The position numbers were made by a program, and so were the translations under genes. 27,657 nucleotides of DNA from Chloroflexota bacterium (GTDB lineage Bacteria; Chloroflexota; Anaerolineae; Anaerolineales; Villigracilaceae), in NCBI GenBank assembly GCA_021796315.1, contig JAJYOH010000016.1, positions 1 to 27,657 of the forward strand. The letters are read 5' to 3'. Position 1 is the first letter of the stretch. Every line of letters begins with the position of its first letter. The notes below the pieces were generated by a model. That model was not told where the DNA came from, searched no databases, and saw only the letters and a program-made list of their open reading frames with translations. Positions 1-9,124 of the stretch are shown piece after piece.

Positions 1-1522
1 GGGGGTTGGGAAGGAAGGATGCACTGGCTGTTGTATCGGAGATCACCACGGAGTGTTTTTCCACCGCAGCACGCCCATTGATTGAACTAGTGTTAAGTGG
101 CAGACGGTGGCCACGGTTAACCAGTTCCTCGCCTACACTTCCGGTACCAGCCTGAAGTATTAATGCATTTTGAGCGGCATTTGTCAGATAGATTTGTGCG
201 TAATACAGATCAAATTTCGAACGGATGAGTTCTGCGGCATCTTTCAACATCACATCGAGGGCGCGCACTTGCGATACAGAACGACCTACATCTGCCGCAA
301 GTTCAAGACTGTGGGTACGTTCTGCTACACGTTGTTCCAAGCTTCCGATCAGTTCATGCAACTGGGCGGTCATGCTATTGAACGCCTTAGCCAGAGTGCC
401 GATTTCATCTGTAGTTTCTACAACCGCTCTGCGTTCAAGATTGCCATCTGCAATTGCAATAGCCGTCTCTGTCAATCTGGTGATTGGCCGCACTGTGGAG
501 TTGATAAGCTGAACGATGATGAAACCGCTAAGGGCAAGGGCGGCTAAACTTGCCAGAACGGCAATGAGGAGGTTCCAGTTCTCCGCGGCTACCGCATCAG
601 TGCGGTCCGAGACTATTTCCAAAACGCCAATTACCTTGCCGGAGAAATCCTTTAGAGGAAAACTGAGAACTCCATAATTTTTGTGATTGATACTTAAGTT
701 GGATATAACCGACTCGCCTGCTAGTACACGCGGATACACTGCAGCATCCACATATATTGGATTGGCACTCGTGCCAGCTTGATACAACAACTCATCTGTA
801 GGACCGGCAACCTGGTTGACAGCACCCTGGAAGGTGGCGGTCTGTGCAGCCTTCTTATCCAACATGATTTGAACATCCACGTTATATTGCTTTTTGATGG
901 TGTTCAAAAAGTCTGGACCAATATCAATACCCACATCAATAACGCCAATGTGCTTTCCAAGATAGGTCACCGGCGCTTCGCCTCGAACTCCCAAGCCACC
1001 ACGGCCAATTTCTGTACCGCTGACCGCCACTTGCTCGGTGTTGGCCTTTACAACTGTAGCACGAAAAGAGGAGAGGTCATCACCAAACTGATCCAGTTGA
1101 TGAAGACGAAGGAAGGATGTTGCTGGCGGCAGAACGAATTGATATTGTTTGACAGCAAAATCCTTTTGTACCGCTTCAAAGGTCGGTAATGTAATCTCGG
1201 TGAGATATTGACGGTTGCCAGAGGCAAAGGCAACTTGAGCCTCTGGATTGTTTGCCATTTCGGTAGCGAGGCCCAAAGCCAGGTTGCTCAAGCTGTCGAT
1301 CTGGTTTAGGACAGCACTTTGGATGTTCTCCAACCCTTGCGCCTCATTCGCCTGATTATTCTGTGCATTGCTATAGAAGTTATAGCTGATCAACCCGATC
1401 GCAACCAACATAATCATCGCGAGAATGGGAATAAGCAATTTTCGTGAAAGATTCAGGCCTCTCCAGAAAGAAGAAACGGTGGAGCGGATATTTGCGGGAT
1501 TAATAGAGGATGTCTTGTTCAT
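1..1522 (-). CDS. dCache-HAMP-GAF membrane sensor, C-terminus outside window (partial)
   Basis: The gene is open to the window edge; 507 codons are visible and the C-terminus is missing. The start is the ATG ending at 1522, preceded by GGAGAG seven bases upstream. A short cytoplasmic N-terminus leads to TM1 (about residues 28-48). An extracytoplasmic sensor follows with FLRLHQLDQFGDDLSSFR and GGLGVRGEAPV, typical of the dCache_3 type found in chemoreceptors. TM2 (about 315-338) leads to HAMP (RPITRLTE...TDEIGTLAKAF), a short coil (SLEQRVAERT) and a GAF domain cut after SFLPNP. It is a close paralogue of the complete gene at 6459-4189; the DNA is about 75-80% identical by eye in the sensor region, so the duplication is recent. 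It lies 42 bases after the gene ending at 1565 and is probably the last visible cistron of the sensor operon. Whether it carries an output domain cannot be seen here. Confidence 0.9.
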   Translation of the reverse strand, partial: MNKTSSINPANIRSTVSSFWRGLNLSRKLLIPILAMIMLVAIGLISYNFYSNAQNNQANEAQGLENIQSAVLNQIDSLSNLALGLATEMANNPEAQVAFASGNRQYLTEITLPTFEAVQKDFAVKQYQFVLPPATSFLRLHQLDQFGDDLSSFRATVVKANTEQVAVSGTEIGRGGLGVRGEAPVTYLGKHIGVIDVGIDIGPDFLNTIKKQYNVDVQIMLDKKAAQTATFQGAVNQVAGPTDELLYQAGTSANPIYVDAAVYPRVLAGESVISNLSINHKNYGVLSFPLKDFSGKVIGVLEIVSDRTDAVAAENWNLLIAVLASLAALALSGFIIVQLINSTVRPITRLTETAIAIADGNLERRAVVETTDEIGTLAKAFNSMTAQLHELIGSLEQRVAERTHSLELAADVGRSVSQVRALDVMLKDAAELIRSKFDLYYAQIYLTNAAQNALILQAGTGSVGEELVNRGHRLPLNTSSINGRAAVEKHSVVISDTTASASFLPNP

Positions 1523-1564
1523 CTTTTCTCTCCAAAAACGTGGTTGAAAATTCTCTTACCACGT

Positions 1565-4174
1565 TCAGTTCTGGTGAATACCGTTGTCTCCACTTGGGTG
1601 TCTTGTAATGCTAGCGCTGACTCGTGGTGCACCAAGCGCTAAGCCAACTTCGCGAATAGCAGTTTGTAGAGCATCTTCCACTGATGCCGTGCGTTGAATC
1701 TTTTGACCGATGATATTGACCGTCTCCTCAAGATCTGCTTTTGTTTTTGCCTCAACATAAGTCTGTGCACTTTGCAAAGCGGTAGCAATCTGGGAAGCAA
1801 GCGTCATTTGAATATTGGCATCTTGATCACTGAACGCATCTACGTGATCAGCCTGTACATCCAATACACCAAGCAGTTCATCGCCCACGATCATTGGCAC
1901 TGCGAGTTCTGCGCGTGTATCAGGAAGGAGTGGATTGGGTAACCAACTCGGATCACTACGCACATTATTGATAATCACCGGCTTACGAGTCCGTGCCGCG
2001 CGTGCAACCAGTGATTGATCCTGAGCAATGGGAATGGAAGTGGTGCCATGCGTACCTTCGTGAATATCTCCTTCCTTCCAACCACAAGCCATAATTTCCA
2101 GATTTTCTTTTTCTTTTTGATAAGTGAACACATGAGCATGATACAACCCAAAACCGCGTTGGGTTAGGTGTACTGCGGTTGCCAGCATTTGGAATGGATC
2201 TCGGATGGTAGCCGTAGTAGTGCTGATGGATGCGACTGTTGCAAGGTCTTTCGTGCGGGCAGCGACACGCTGCTCCAAACCTTCCAAGGTTTCTCGCAAG
2301 TGGGATGTCATGGTGTTGAAGGTTTGTGCGAGGAAGCCGATTTCGTCCGTAGCCTGCACCTCGGCCTTTGCCTCCAGATTGCCAGCTGTGACTTCTGTGG
2401 CTACTTTTGTGAGCTTGACAAGAGGAGTCGAGAAAAACTGACTGATGATGATGCTGATCCCAGCGGTTGCCAACAACAAAACCAACCCAATCACGATTGA
2501 TAGACTGGTGGAAAATTGCGTTTCACTCGCAATTTGGTTTTGCGCAGCTAGATACGTTGCATCCAGTTCAGCGCGTGGAGCGATGAGGCCTATGCTATAT
2601 CCAATTGTCGGCAGGGGAGCATATGCCACATCATATTGATTTCCCTGAATGGTTGCGGTTATCATATCGCTCTCGCCAGCAACCATGTGGTGAATGATCA
2701 TTTGAAGATCAGCCGGTCCTGCACTCAAAAGGGTTGTTTTTGGCGTTTCGTTGACTGGCACAACCTCTGGTTGGATGCCTAACAGGGCATAGCCGGCATT
2801 GGGCATGGCAATAATGTGTCCGGAAGGATCAATGAGGAAGGCGAACCCGCTCTTCCCCAGTTTAAGTCCGGATATTTCCTGGGAGATTTTTTCCAATTGT
2901 GTGTCAGCCGCCAGCACGCCCCGGAATTGGTTGTTTTGATCGTAAACAGGTACGGCGTTTGTCACAATCAGGCCGGTTCCGGCTGGGTCTTGATAAGGTT
3001 CCGTCCACATTGCCTTGTGGTCTGGATCGTTTGTGGGTGTAGCAATTGTATAAAATGACTGTTCGGTCGCGTTGAAATCGGGTGGCACGGTACTCGCCAA
3101 GCCAATATTTGGGTAATAGACTGTGAAATTGCTGGCGCCAATATAATAGACTGCAACAATATTAGGATCAGCCTTGAGAACTTCCGGTACCGAAAAATCC
3201 AAATATCTGCTGGTGTTTAGATCAATGATCAAATCGGGATTGAGTGTCACTGTATCGGGGATGAATACAGAAGCAGTGTCCGAAGATGCATTTCCATATT
3301 GACCACCAGAGAGGATTTGGAGATTCGCACTTGCATCCCAATAACCTCCCTGTCCTAGCAGAGATGGTTTGGCATAGAGAGCTGAGCGATAATTGGCCAA
3401 TTGTTCGACCGCGTAGGTTACCTTGGAAAGAGCCTGATCGGCGACATGAGCCTCGAGTTGCGTAGTATCAATTGCTTGTTGTCTTGCTTGTTGTTGGACA
3501 GTGCTTTGCAGTTCATTCGACCAGAATGCCTGCGTTTGTTGAGCGCGGTAGAGAAAAAAACCGCCATAGATCAACAACACCAAGCCAGTGATGCCAGTGA
3601 TGCTCAACAAAAGCTTGGTGTGCAAGCTGTAATTACGAAATTCTTGAACTGTCACATATCCGAAAAGCAGAATAACAATACCCAAAATGGTCGGCAAGAA
3701 GATTCGTATCAGTTCAGGTTCTGAGAAGCGATAGGGTGGTAAGTACAGATCCAATAGGATTGCCACAGCACCGCTGAGCGCACCGGAAATGTGGGCTAGA
3801 GTAGCCACTCTGCCGGAAAACGTCTGGCCAGCAATGATAGATACTAAGAGAGCGATACTTACCCCAAGAAGCAACCCGGTTCCTTGGATCAAAGCTACTG
3901 CACCTATAAAGGTCACTTGAATTGCGGCTAGAAGTATCCACACTCCCCATGAAATACGGTCGCGGCGAATGAAAACCATGGTAATTACAATCGCAACAGT
4001 CAGCAACCAGATATCCGCACTCCAAACATAAAGCTGCCATGCGCCAATTGTCAGAGCCAAATAAAGGTAAAAAGACGCGGCTACGATGGAAGCAGATAAG
4101 CCAATCAGTGCTATACGCCAGGCGCTGCGCGTCTGGGATGATGTATTTTCAGGAAGATGGAATAGGTTATTCAT
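1565..4174 (-). CDS. 7TM-dCache-HAMP-GAF sensor without output domain
   Basis: This is an 869-aa membrane sensor. Residues about 15-208 hold around seven hydrophobic segments, like a MASE/7TM input module. About 210-555 form a large extracytoplasmic dCache_1-like domain, with FYTIATP, MWTEPYQDPAGTGLIVTNAVPVY (shown in part), FRGVLAADTQL and GKSGFAFLIDPSGHIIA. A further TM (about 558-580) leads to HAMP (580-632, TDEIGFLAQTFNTM), a short coil and a GAF domain (about 645-797, WLPNPLLPDTRAELAVPM, LLGVLDVQ). The protein ends in a 40-residue helical tail (QKIQRTASVEDALQ...ALGAPR). There is no HisKA, HATPase, GGDEF, EAL or MCP signalling domain. The ATG at 4174 has GAGAGGAAGAG upstream and lies 14 bases after the previous stop, which indicates an operon. 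It probably transmits a ligand signal to a partner protein; the ligand is unknown. Confidence 0.9.
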   Translation of the reverse strand: MNNLFHLPENTSSQTRSAWRIALIGLSASIVAASFYLYLALTIGAWQLYVWSADIWLLTVAIVITMVFIRRDRISWGVWILLAAIQVTFIGAVALIQGTGLLLGVSIALLVSIIAGQTFSGRVATLAHISGALSGAVAILLDLYLPPYRFSEPELIRIFLPTILGIVILLFGYVTVQEFRNYSLHTKLLLSITGITGLVLLIYGGFFLYRAQQTQAFWSNELQSTVQQQARQQAIDTTQLEAHVADQALSKVTYAVEQLANYRSALYAKPSLLGQGGYWDASANLQILSGGQYGNASSDTASVFIPDTVTLNPDLIIDLNTSRYLDFSVPEVLKADPNIVAVYYIGASNFTVYYPNIGLASTVPPDFNATEQSFYTIATPTNDPDHKAMWTEPYQDPAGTGLIVTNAVPVYDQNNQFRGVLAADTQLEKISQEISGLKLGKSGFAFLIDPSGHIIAMPNAGYALLGIQPEVVPVNETPKTTLLSAGPADLQMIIHHMVAGESDMITATIQGNQYDVAYAPLPTIGYSIGLIAPRAELDATYLAAQNQIASETQFSTSLSIVIGLVLLLATAGISIIISQFFSTPLVKLTKVATEVTAGNLEAKAEVQATDEIGFLAQTFNTMTSHLRETLEGLEQRVAARTKDLATVASISTTTATIRDPFQMLATAVHLTQRGFGLYHAHVFTYQKEKENLEIMACGWKEGDIHEGTHGTTSIPIAQDQSLVARAARTRKPVIINNVRSDPSWLPNPLLPDTRAELAVPMIVGDELLGVLDVQADHVDAFSDQDANIQMTLASQIATALQSAQTYVEAKTKADLEETVNIIGQKIQRTASVEDALQTAIREVGLALGAPRVSASITRHPSGDNGIHQN

Positions 4175-4188
4175 TTATACTCTTCCTC

Positions 4189-6459
4189 TCAATTCTTATT
4201 TTCGGCTTCACCAGACTGTGCGGGCCGGTCAATGGTCACCAAGGTTGGCTTCATGCCCAGGGCGTGACCGAGTTCGCGGGCAGTAACTTGCAATGCAGCT
4301 TCCACGGTAATGGTGCTTTCGATTTTTTGTGTAATACGGTTGAGCGCTTCCTGTTGCTTGGCTCGTTGAGCAGTGAGTTCTGCCAAGTGTTTGCGTTCGG
4401 TGATATCGTAAACAGTGGCACGGACGCGTGGGTGTGCGCCGGGCAATCGCACGAGACGAACTTCACATAAAATATCCTCTCCCTGGGCATTACGATGCGT
4501 CCATTCAAAAACCGGAGACTCACCTTGCATAGCCTCGCCAATTTTCTCCATAGCTTTTTCTGTTGAATCGCGCCCATCAGGTTGTCTTGCAGGACTCATT
4601 TGCGCCGGTCCCACTTTGACCAGTTCCTCTCGCGGCAGGCCATAAAGTTTTAAAGCGCTTGCATTCGGTTCCAAGAAATTTCCAGTTTTCAAATCGACGA
4701 GGATGATTGCCTCGGCCGCATAGTCAACTAACAACTGAGACTCTTGTCGGCTTCTTTCAGCATCTTCAAAGAGGCGGATATTTTGTAGCGCGACTGCTAC
4801 CTGGTTTGCGATAGAATCGATCATTTCGACATCCTGATTACTCAGACTATTGACTTCAGCGTTTTGCACATCCAAAACACCAAGAAGCTGATTGCCCAAC
4901 AAAATGGGTACGGCAACTTCCGATTTGGTATTCGGCAATAGAGGGTTAGGCAACCAATTGGGATCCGCACTAGTGTCCGGAACTATGATGGCAGACTTCG
5001 ATTCAGCTGCGCGGCCCACCAAACCTTTTCCAACCGAGATTTTATGACCGCGCTCCAAAAGAAGTTGCCCTACGTCACCGGTACCGCCTGTCATTATCAA
5101 ATTCTCACCAGCGTCATCCATAAGATAAATATGTGCGTGGTAATAATTGAATGCCGATTGAAGTTGATTGACGACTTCGACTGCAAGTTGTCCGCTATTG
5201 GTAATGGAAGAAATACGCCGGCTCACTGCTCCAGCAGTAGAAAGCGCTTTGGTACGATCTGCGACACGTTGTTCAAGTGTTCCAATTAGGTTGCTTAACT
5301 GAGCAGTCATTAGGTTGAAGGCGTTGGCTAGCATACCAATTTCATCAGTGCTTTGTACAACAGCCCTTCGTCCCAAATTACCACCTGCAATGGCCGTAGC
5401 TGTCTCTGTTAATTCGGCAATTGGTCGTATTGTAAAATTAATAAATTGAATAATAATGAAGCTACCAAGAGCAATAGCGCCCAGACTCGCCAAAATGGTG
5501 ACCAAAAGTTGCCAATTATCAGCAGCAACCACTTCAGTACGGTCCGAGATTATTTCCCATACACCGATCACATTGCCAGAAAAATCTTTCAGGGGGAAAC
5601 TGAGAATTGCATAATTTCTGTTATTTGCGGTCAAGTTTGATGTGACCGACTGGCCCGCCAATATGCGTGAATAAACTGCCGCATCTGCATATATAGGTTT
5701 GGAGATGGTACCGGCTTGATAAAGCAACTCATTGGTAGGACCTGCAACTGGATTCACCGCTCCTTGAAAGGTGGCAGTCTGAGCAGCTTTTTTATCCAAC
5801 ATGATTTGAACATCCACGCCATATTGTTTTTTAATGGTGTTCAAAAAGTCAGGGCCAATATCAATGCCAACATCAATAACGCCAATATATTTGCCTTGAT
5901 AAAAGACTGGTGCTTCACCTCTGACCCCCAAACCGCCGCGGCCGATTTCTGTACCGTTCACTTTGATCTGCTTACTATTCGCCTCTACGACAGTCGCGCG
6001 GAATGACGAAAGATCATCGCCAAATTGATCCAGTTGGTGGAGACGAAGAAAGGATGTCGCAGGAGGCAGGATGAATTGATATTGCTTAACAGCAAAGTCC
6101 TTTTGCACCTCCTTAAAAGTTGGCAGTGTAATATCAGTCAAAGATTGGCGATTCTGGGAAGCAAAAGCGGCCTGAACTTCTGGACTACTGGCCATTTCCT
6201 CAGCAAGGCCCAGTGCTATGTTACTTAAGCCGTCGGTCTGAGCTAAGACGGCGTTTTGTATATTTTCTAATTGCGATGTTTCATTTGCAAGGTTTTTCTG
6301 CGAATTGCTATAGAAATCATATCCAACCAAGCCGATTGCAAGCAAGATAACAATCGCTAGAATAGGGATCAGCAGCTTGCGTGAAAGTTTCGAGCCCTGC
6401 CCAAAAGGAGAATTGGCAAAGCTTGTACTCATTAAATTATTGGAAGATGTCTTGTTCAT
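4189..6459 (-). CDS. dCache-HAMP-GAF-PAS membrane sensor without kinase domain
   Basis: This is a 756-aa protein. TM1 spans about 29-49. The extracytoplasmic dCache_3-type sensor (about 50-315) shows FLRLHQLDQFGDDLSSFR, GGLGVRGEAPVFYQGKYIG and VDVQIMLDKKAA. TM2 spans about 316-340, followed by HAMP (340-393, RPIAELTE...STDEIGMLANAF), a coil, GAF (about 400-562, WLPNPLLPNTKSEVAVPI, LLGVLDVQ), PAS with PAC (about 565-690, ending ATVYDITERKHLAEL) and a helical tail (QKIESTITVEAALQ...ELGHALG). No histidine kinase or other catalytic output domain follows. The ATG at 6459 has GGAG eight bases upstream. The gene lies between the soluble hybrid kinase upstream and two more sensors downstream, so signalling in trans to that kinase is plausible (inference). 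It is paralogous to the partial gene at 1522-1. Confidence 0.92.
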   Translation of the reverse strand: MNKTSSNNLMSTSFANSPFGQGSKLSRKLLIPILAIVILLAIGLVGYDFYSNSQKNLANETSQLENIQNAVLAQTDGLSNIALGLAEEMASSPEVQAAFASQNRQSLTDITLPTFKEVQKDFAVKQYQFILPPATSFLRLHQLDQFGDDLSSFRATVVEANSKQIKVNGTEIGRGGLGVRGEAPVFYQGKYIGVIDVGIDIGPDFLNTIKKQYGVDVQIMLDKKAAQTATFQGAVNPVAGPTNELLYQAGTISKPIYADAAVYSRILAGQSVTSNLTANNRNYAILSFPLKDFSGNVIGVWEIISDRTEVVAADNWQLLVTILASLGAIALGSFIIIQFINFTIRPIAELTETATAIAGGNLGRRAVVQSTDEIGMLANAFNLMTAQLSNLIGTLEQRVADRTKALSTAGAVSRRISSITNSGQLAVEVVNQLQSAFNYYHAHIYLMDDAGENLIMTGGTGDVGQLLLERGHKISVGKGLVGRAAESKSAIIVPDTSADPNWLPNPLLPNTKSEVAVPILLGNQLLGVLDVQNAEVNSLSNQDVEMIDSIANQVAVALQNIRLFEDAERSRQESQLLVDYAAEAIILVDLKTGNFLEPNASALKLYGLPREELVKVGPAQMSPARQPDGRDSTEKAMEKIGEAMQGESPVFEWTHRNAQGEDILCEVRLVRLPGAHPRVRATVYDITERKHLAELTAQRAKQQEALNRITQKIESTITVEAALQVTARELGHALGMKPTLVTIDRPAQSGEAENKN

Positions 6460-6503
6460 TTTTTTTCACTCCACAAAAGCGGCTTTAGATTCTCAATCTC
6501 CGT

Positions 6504-6638
6504 TCATTTCTGGCCAACATTATCTGCGCTCACCTTTACAATATTCATTGTTCCGCAACCTAAAACACCACAAGGTAATTGCATGATGGGTGCCCATATC
6601 ATTCGTTTCTTTCCACTCCTGTTCCCTTTACTGAACAT
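6504..6638 (-). CDS. Possible 44-aa small protein between kinase and sensor genes
   Basis: A 45-codon frame begins at the ATG ending at 6638, with a strong Shine-Dalgarno (AAAAAGGAG, eight bases before ATG), and stops with TGA at 6504-6506. It starts 24 bases after the stop of the hybrid kinase and ends 45 bases before the next sensor gene, on the same strand, so it would be cotranscribed. The predicted peptide has a basic N-terminus (MFSKGNRSGKKRM), a short apolar middle with two cysteines (PIMQLPCGVLGCGTM) and a polar end. I recognise no family. The main support is the ribosome site and position. The alternative is an untranslated spacer with a chance open frame. Confidence 0.4.
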   Translation of the reverse strand: MFSKGNRSGKKRMIWAPIMQLPCGVLGCGTMNIVKVSADNVGQK

Positions 6639-6661
6639 TGCTGCTTCTCCTTTTTAATTTA

Positions 6662-9055
6662 TTACCTTGATACTGAATTGGATTCGAAACTCGAAACATC
6701 AGTAAATTCCGGCTGTTTGAGTGGTAGCGTAAATGTAAAACAGGAGCCTTTTCCTATTTTGCTTTCCACACTAATTTGTCCACCATGGCGCACAATAATG
6801 GATTTGACGATTGCCAGCCCAAGACCATTGCCCTCAATGCCCCGTGTATCATTATTTCTGACGCGATAAAACCGATCAAAGATAAATGGCAAATCCTCTG
6901 ACGGAATGCCATAACCAGTGTCTTGCACCTTGATCACGGCTGCGTAATCCGATGCGTCCAGCGAGAGCTGGATGGTGCCGCCATTGGGTGTGTATTTCAT
7001 GGCATTATTGATCAAGTCGCGCAGTACCTGCCGCACTTGCAACGGATTGGCTTGAACAATAAGTCGCTCTTTTGTTTTCTCAAGTTGAAGTTGCTGTTCT
7101 TTGGCCAGGGCCTGCCACTGGAACTCATCTACGACCTCGGACATAACAGTGCTCAAATCCATGTTTTCGCGCTTCAAATCCGCGCCCTTGCCTGGATCCA
7201 CTCTTAATAGATCGAGCATGTTTTGTACCTGCACATTCATATTTTGCGAGGCGACGTTGATCTGGCTCAAATATTCCAATTGCTTTTCGCTGAGCGGCCC
7301 AGCCTGTGACAGCAGTTGGGTAAAACCAGTAATTACAGTGATTGGATGCTTCAAATTGTGTGAAGCCATGGAAATAAATTCATCCGTGACGTTTTTTAAA
7401 TCCTTGAAACGCGTCACGTCATGCAGAATGACAACACATCCCCCTCCTTCAATGGGCGTAAACTGTGCAGAAAAAGATCGGCGATCCGGCCATGCAATTT
7501 CCGCTGTTTCTGGTGTTCCAGAAGCTATAGCCTTCTCCACATTTATAATTAATCCATCGTATCCATTCCCCCTCTCAAGCAATTGTCCAATCTTTGCCTG
7601 ATAATCTGTGAAAAGTCTTTCCCCAGCTGGATTTATTAAAGCAAGCTGTCCTTCCGAGTCAAATAGCAGGATGGCCTCCGCCGCACTTTGTAGGATGGCT
7701 GAAGAGCGCTGCTGTTCTACTACCATTCTTGCATGAAGGCAGATGTTTTCGACTGCGATAGCTGCCTGGCTGGCAATTGCTTGGGATAAAAGTAAATGAT
7801 CTGATTTGAAATAGCCTGTTTGTTCGTGGGCCAATATGAGCAAACCGACCAGGTCAAGTCGTCCGATCAAGGGAGTAATAAGAGCTGAACGCGCCGGATC
7901 GTTTTCGACAGTCTGCCAACGAGACTCATTTCGAACATCAGGAATAATCAGGCCTTGACGGGTTTCGTTAATCTGATGAATGAACCCATCCATGTCGGGT
8001 GCTTGCATTTCGATGGCAGGGGACGAAACTAAGCCATACGTTTTTTGAATCCTGCCCTTTTGATTCAGAATCAGGATGCGACCATATACAGCCCCCAACG
8101 TTTCCACTGATCGGCGGATGACAACCTCGGTCAGCTCGTTGATGTCGAGACGGGCGCCCAACTCGCGGCCGATCTCAGGAAGAACGCTTAACTCTTTATA
8201 TCGGCGCCGGATGATTTCTTCTGATTCCTTGGCGCGTAATTTTGTGCGAATGCGTGCCAATAGCTCACGCGGATCAAATGGTTTGGTCACATAATCATCT
8301 GCGCCCAGATTCAAACCATACTGCATATTGGCAGAATCGAGCCGAGCCGCAGTGAGAATGATGACAGGAATATGTTCGATGAGCGGATCAGAGCGGATTT
8401 CCTTAAGAACTTCAAAGCCGTCTTTCTCCGGCATATTGACATCTAGCAGAATCAAATCTGGCATTTGCGAACGCACTTTCTCCAATGTCTCCACGCCATT
8501 GGATGCACTCACAAATGCGTAACCTTCTCTTTGCAAGTAACGCGAAAGGAGGGAAACATTATCCTGCATATCGTCGGCAATCAGGATCTTGAATATTCCC
8601 TGAGCTTCCATTGACTTTGTCGGGGATTGTGCGTGCCCCATTTCCTCGAGCATTTTGCCAACAGATTGGCAGATGTGTTCTGGCCGAATTGGTTTGATGA
8701 TGGTTTCATTCACTTTCAGACGCCGTGCAGTTTCCTTCAAGCCGGGAACATCATAAGCTGTAATCAAGATGGTATATGCGGGACGGCCAGCCGGATGGGA
8801 TTGAAGTTTTTCGATCAATTCCAAACCATTCATTTCGGGCATCATCATGTCCGTGATGACCAAATCTACCGGGTCATCTTTGATCTGCTCCAAAGCGTTT
8901 TTCCCACTGGTGGCTGAAATGACCTCAACCTTTGGCCAGGATTGGGATATGGCGCGTGCCAACGTGGATGCGGTAGTTGGATGATCGTCCACAACCAGGA
9001 TGCGCACATGTTGATAGGTAGAAGCTGGGTAGTTTTCCATATTCACTGGTCTCAT
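6662..9055 (-). CDS. Soluble hybrid histidine kinase REC-REC-GAF-PAS-HisKA-HATPase
   Basis: This is a 797-aa protein without a TM segment. REC1 (about 17-135) has acidic pair D23-D24, phosphoacceptor D69 (VITDMMMPEMNG) and K121. REC2 (about 155-272) has D161-D162, phosphoacceptor D205 (LLDVNMPEKDG) and K258. A helical linker leads to GAF (about 290-445), PAS (about 450-550), HisKA with H566 (SMASHNLKHPIT) and HATPase_c (N-box INNAMKYTPNGG, G1 VQDTGYGIP, F-box IFDRFYRV, G2 GNGLGLAIVKSI). All residues needed for autophosphorylation are present. Both receivers precede the kinase, so they more likely regulate it or receive phosphate from another kinase than act as a terminal relay. A second ATG lies five codons in (MENYP); the first has GGGATTTGATGGAAA upstream. 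The gene starts just after a terminator, so it has its own promoter, and it precedes three sensors that lack kinases. Confidence 0.93.
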   Translation of the reverse strand: MRPVNMENYPASTYQHVRILVVDDHPTTASTLARAISQSWPKVEVISATSGKNALEQIKDDPVDLVITDMMMPEMNGLELIEKLQSHPAGRPAYTILITAYDVPGLKETARRLKVNETIIKPIRPEHICQSVGKMLEEMGHAQSPTKSMEAQGIFKILIADDMQDNVSLLSRYLQREGYAFVSASNGVETLEKVRSQMPDLILLDVNMPEKDGFEVLKEIRSDPLIEHIPVIILTAARLDSANMQYGLNLGADDYVTKPFDPRELLARIRTKLRAKESEEIIRRRYKELSVLPEIGRELGARLDINELTEVVIRRSVETLGAVYGRILILNQKGRIQKTYGLVSSPAIEMQAPDMDGFIHQINETRQGLIIPDVRNESRWQTVENDPARSALITPLIGRLDLVGLLILAHEQTGYFKSDHLLLSQAIASQAAIAVENICLHARMVVEQQRSSAILQSAAEAILLFDSEGQLALINPAGERLFTDYQAKIGQLLERGNGYDGLIINVEKAIASGTPETAEIAWPDRRSFSAQFTPIEGGGCVVILHDVTRFKDLKNVTDEFISMASHNLKHPITVITGFTQLLSQAGPLSEKQLEYLSQINVASQNMNVQVQNMLDLLRVDPGKGADLKRENMDLSTVMSEVVDEFQWQALAKEQQLQLEKTKERLIVQANPLQVRQVLRDLINNAMKYTPNGGTIQLSLDASDYAAVIKVQDTGYGIPSEDLPFIFDRFYRVRNNDTRGIEGNGLGLAIVKSIIVRHGGQISVESKIGKGSCFTFTLPLKQPEFTDVSSFESNSVSR

Positions 9056-9100
9056 TTTCCATCAAATCCCTGTTTTGACGGTTGGTCATCAGTAGAAGAT

Positions 9101-9120
9101 AGTTGGGAAAAGTTGGGAAA
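9101..9120. repeat. Perfect 10-bp tandem direct repeat upstream of hybrid kinase
   Basis: The decamer AGTTGGGAAA occurs twice head to tail with no spacer, about 46 bases upstream of the hybrid-kinase start and directly beside the terminator of the response-regulator transcript. Tandem direct repeats about one helical turn apart are typical operators for OmpR/PhoB-type regulators, and such a regulator is encoded immediately upstream. Use as an operator is inference. Confidence 0.6.
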
Positions 9121-9124
9121 GTAA

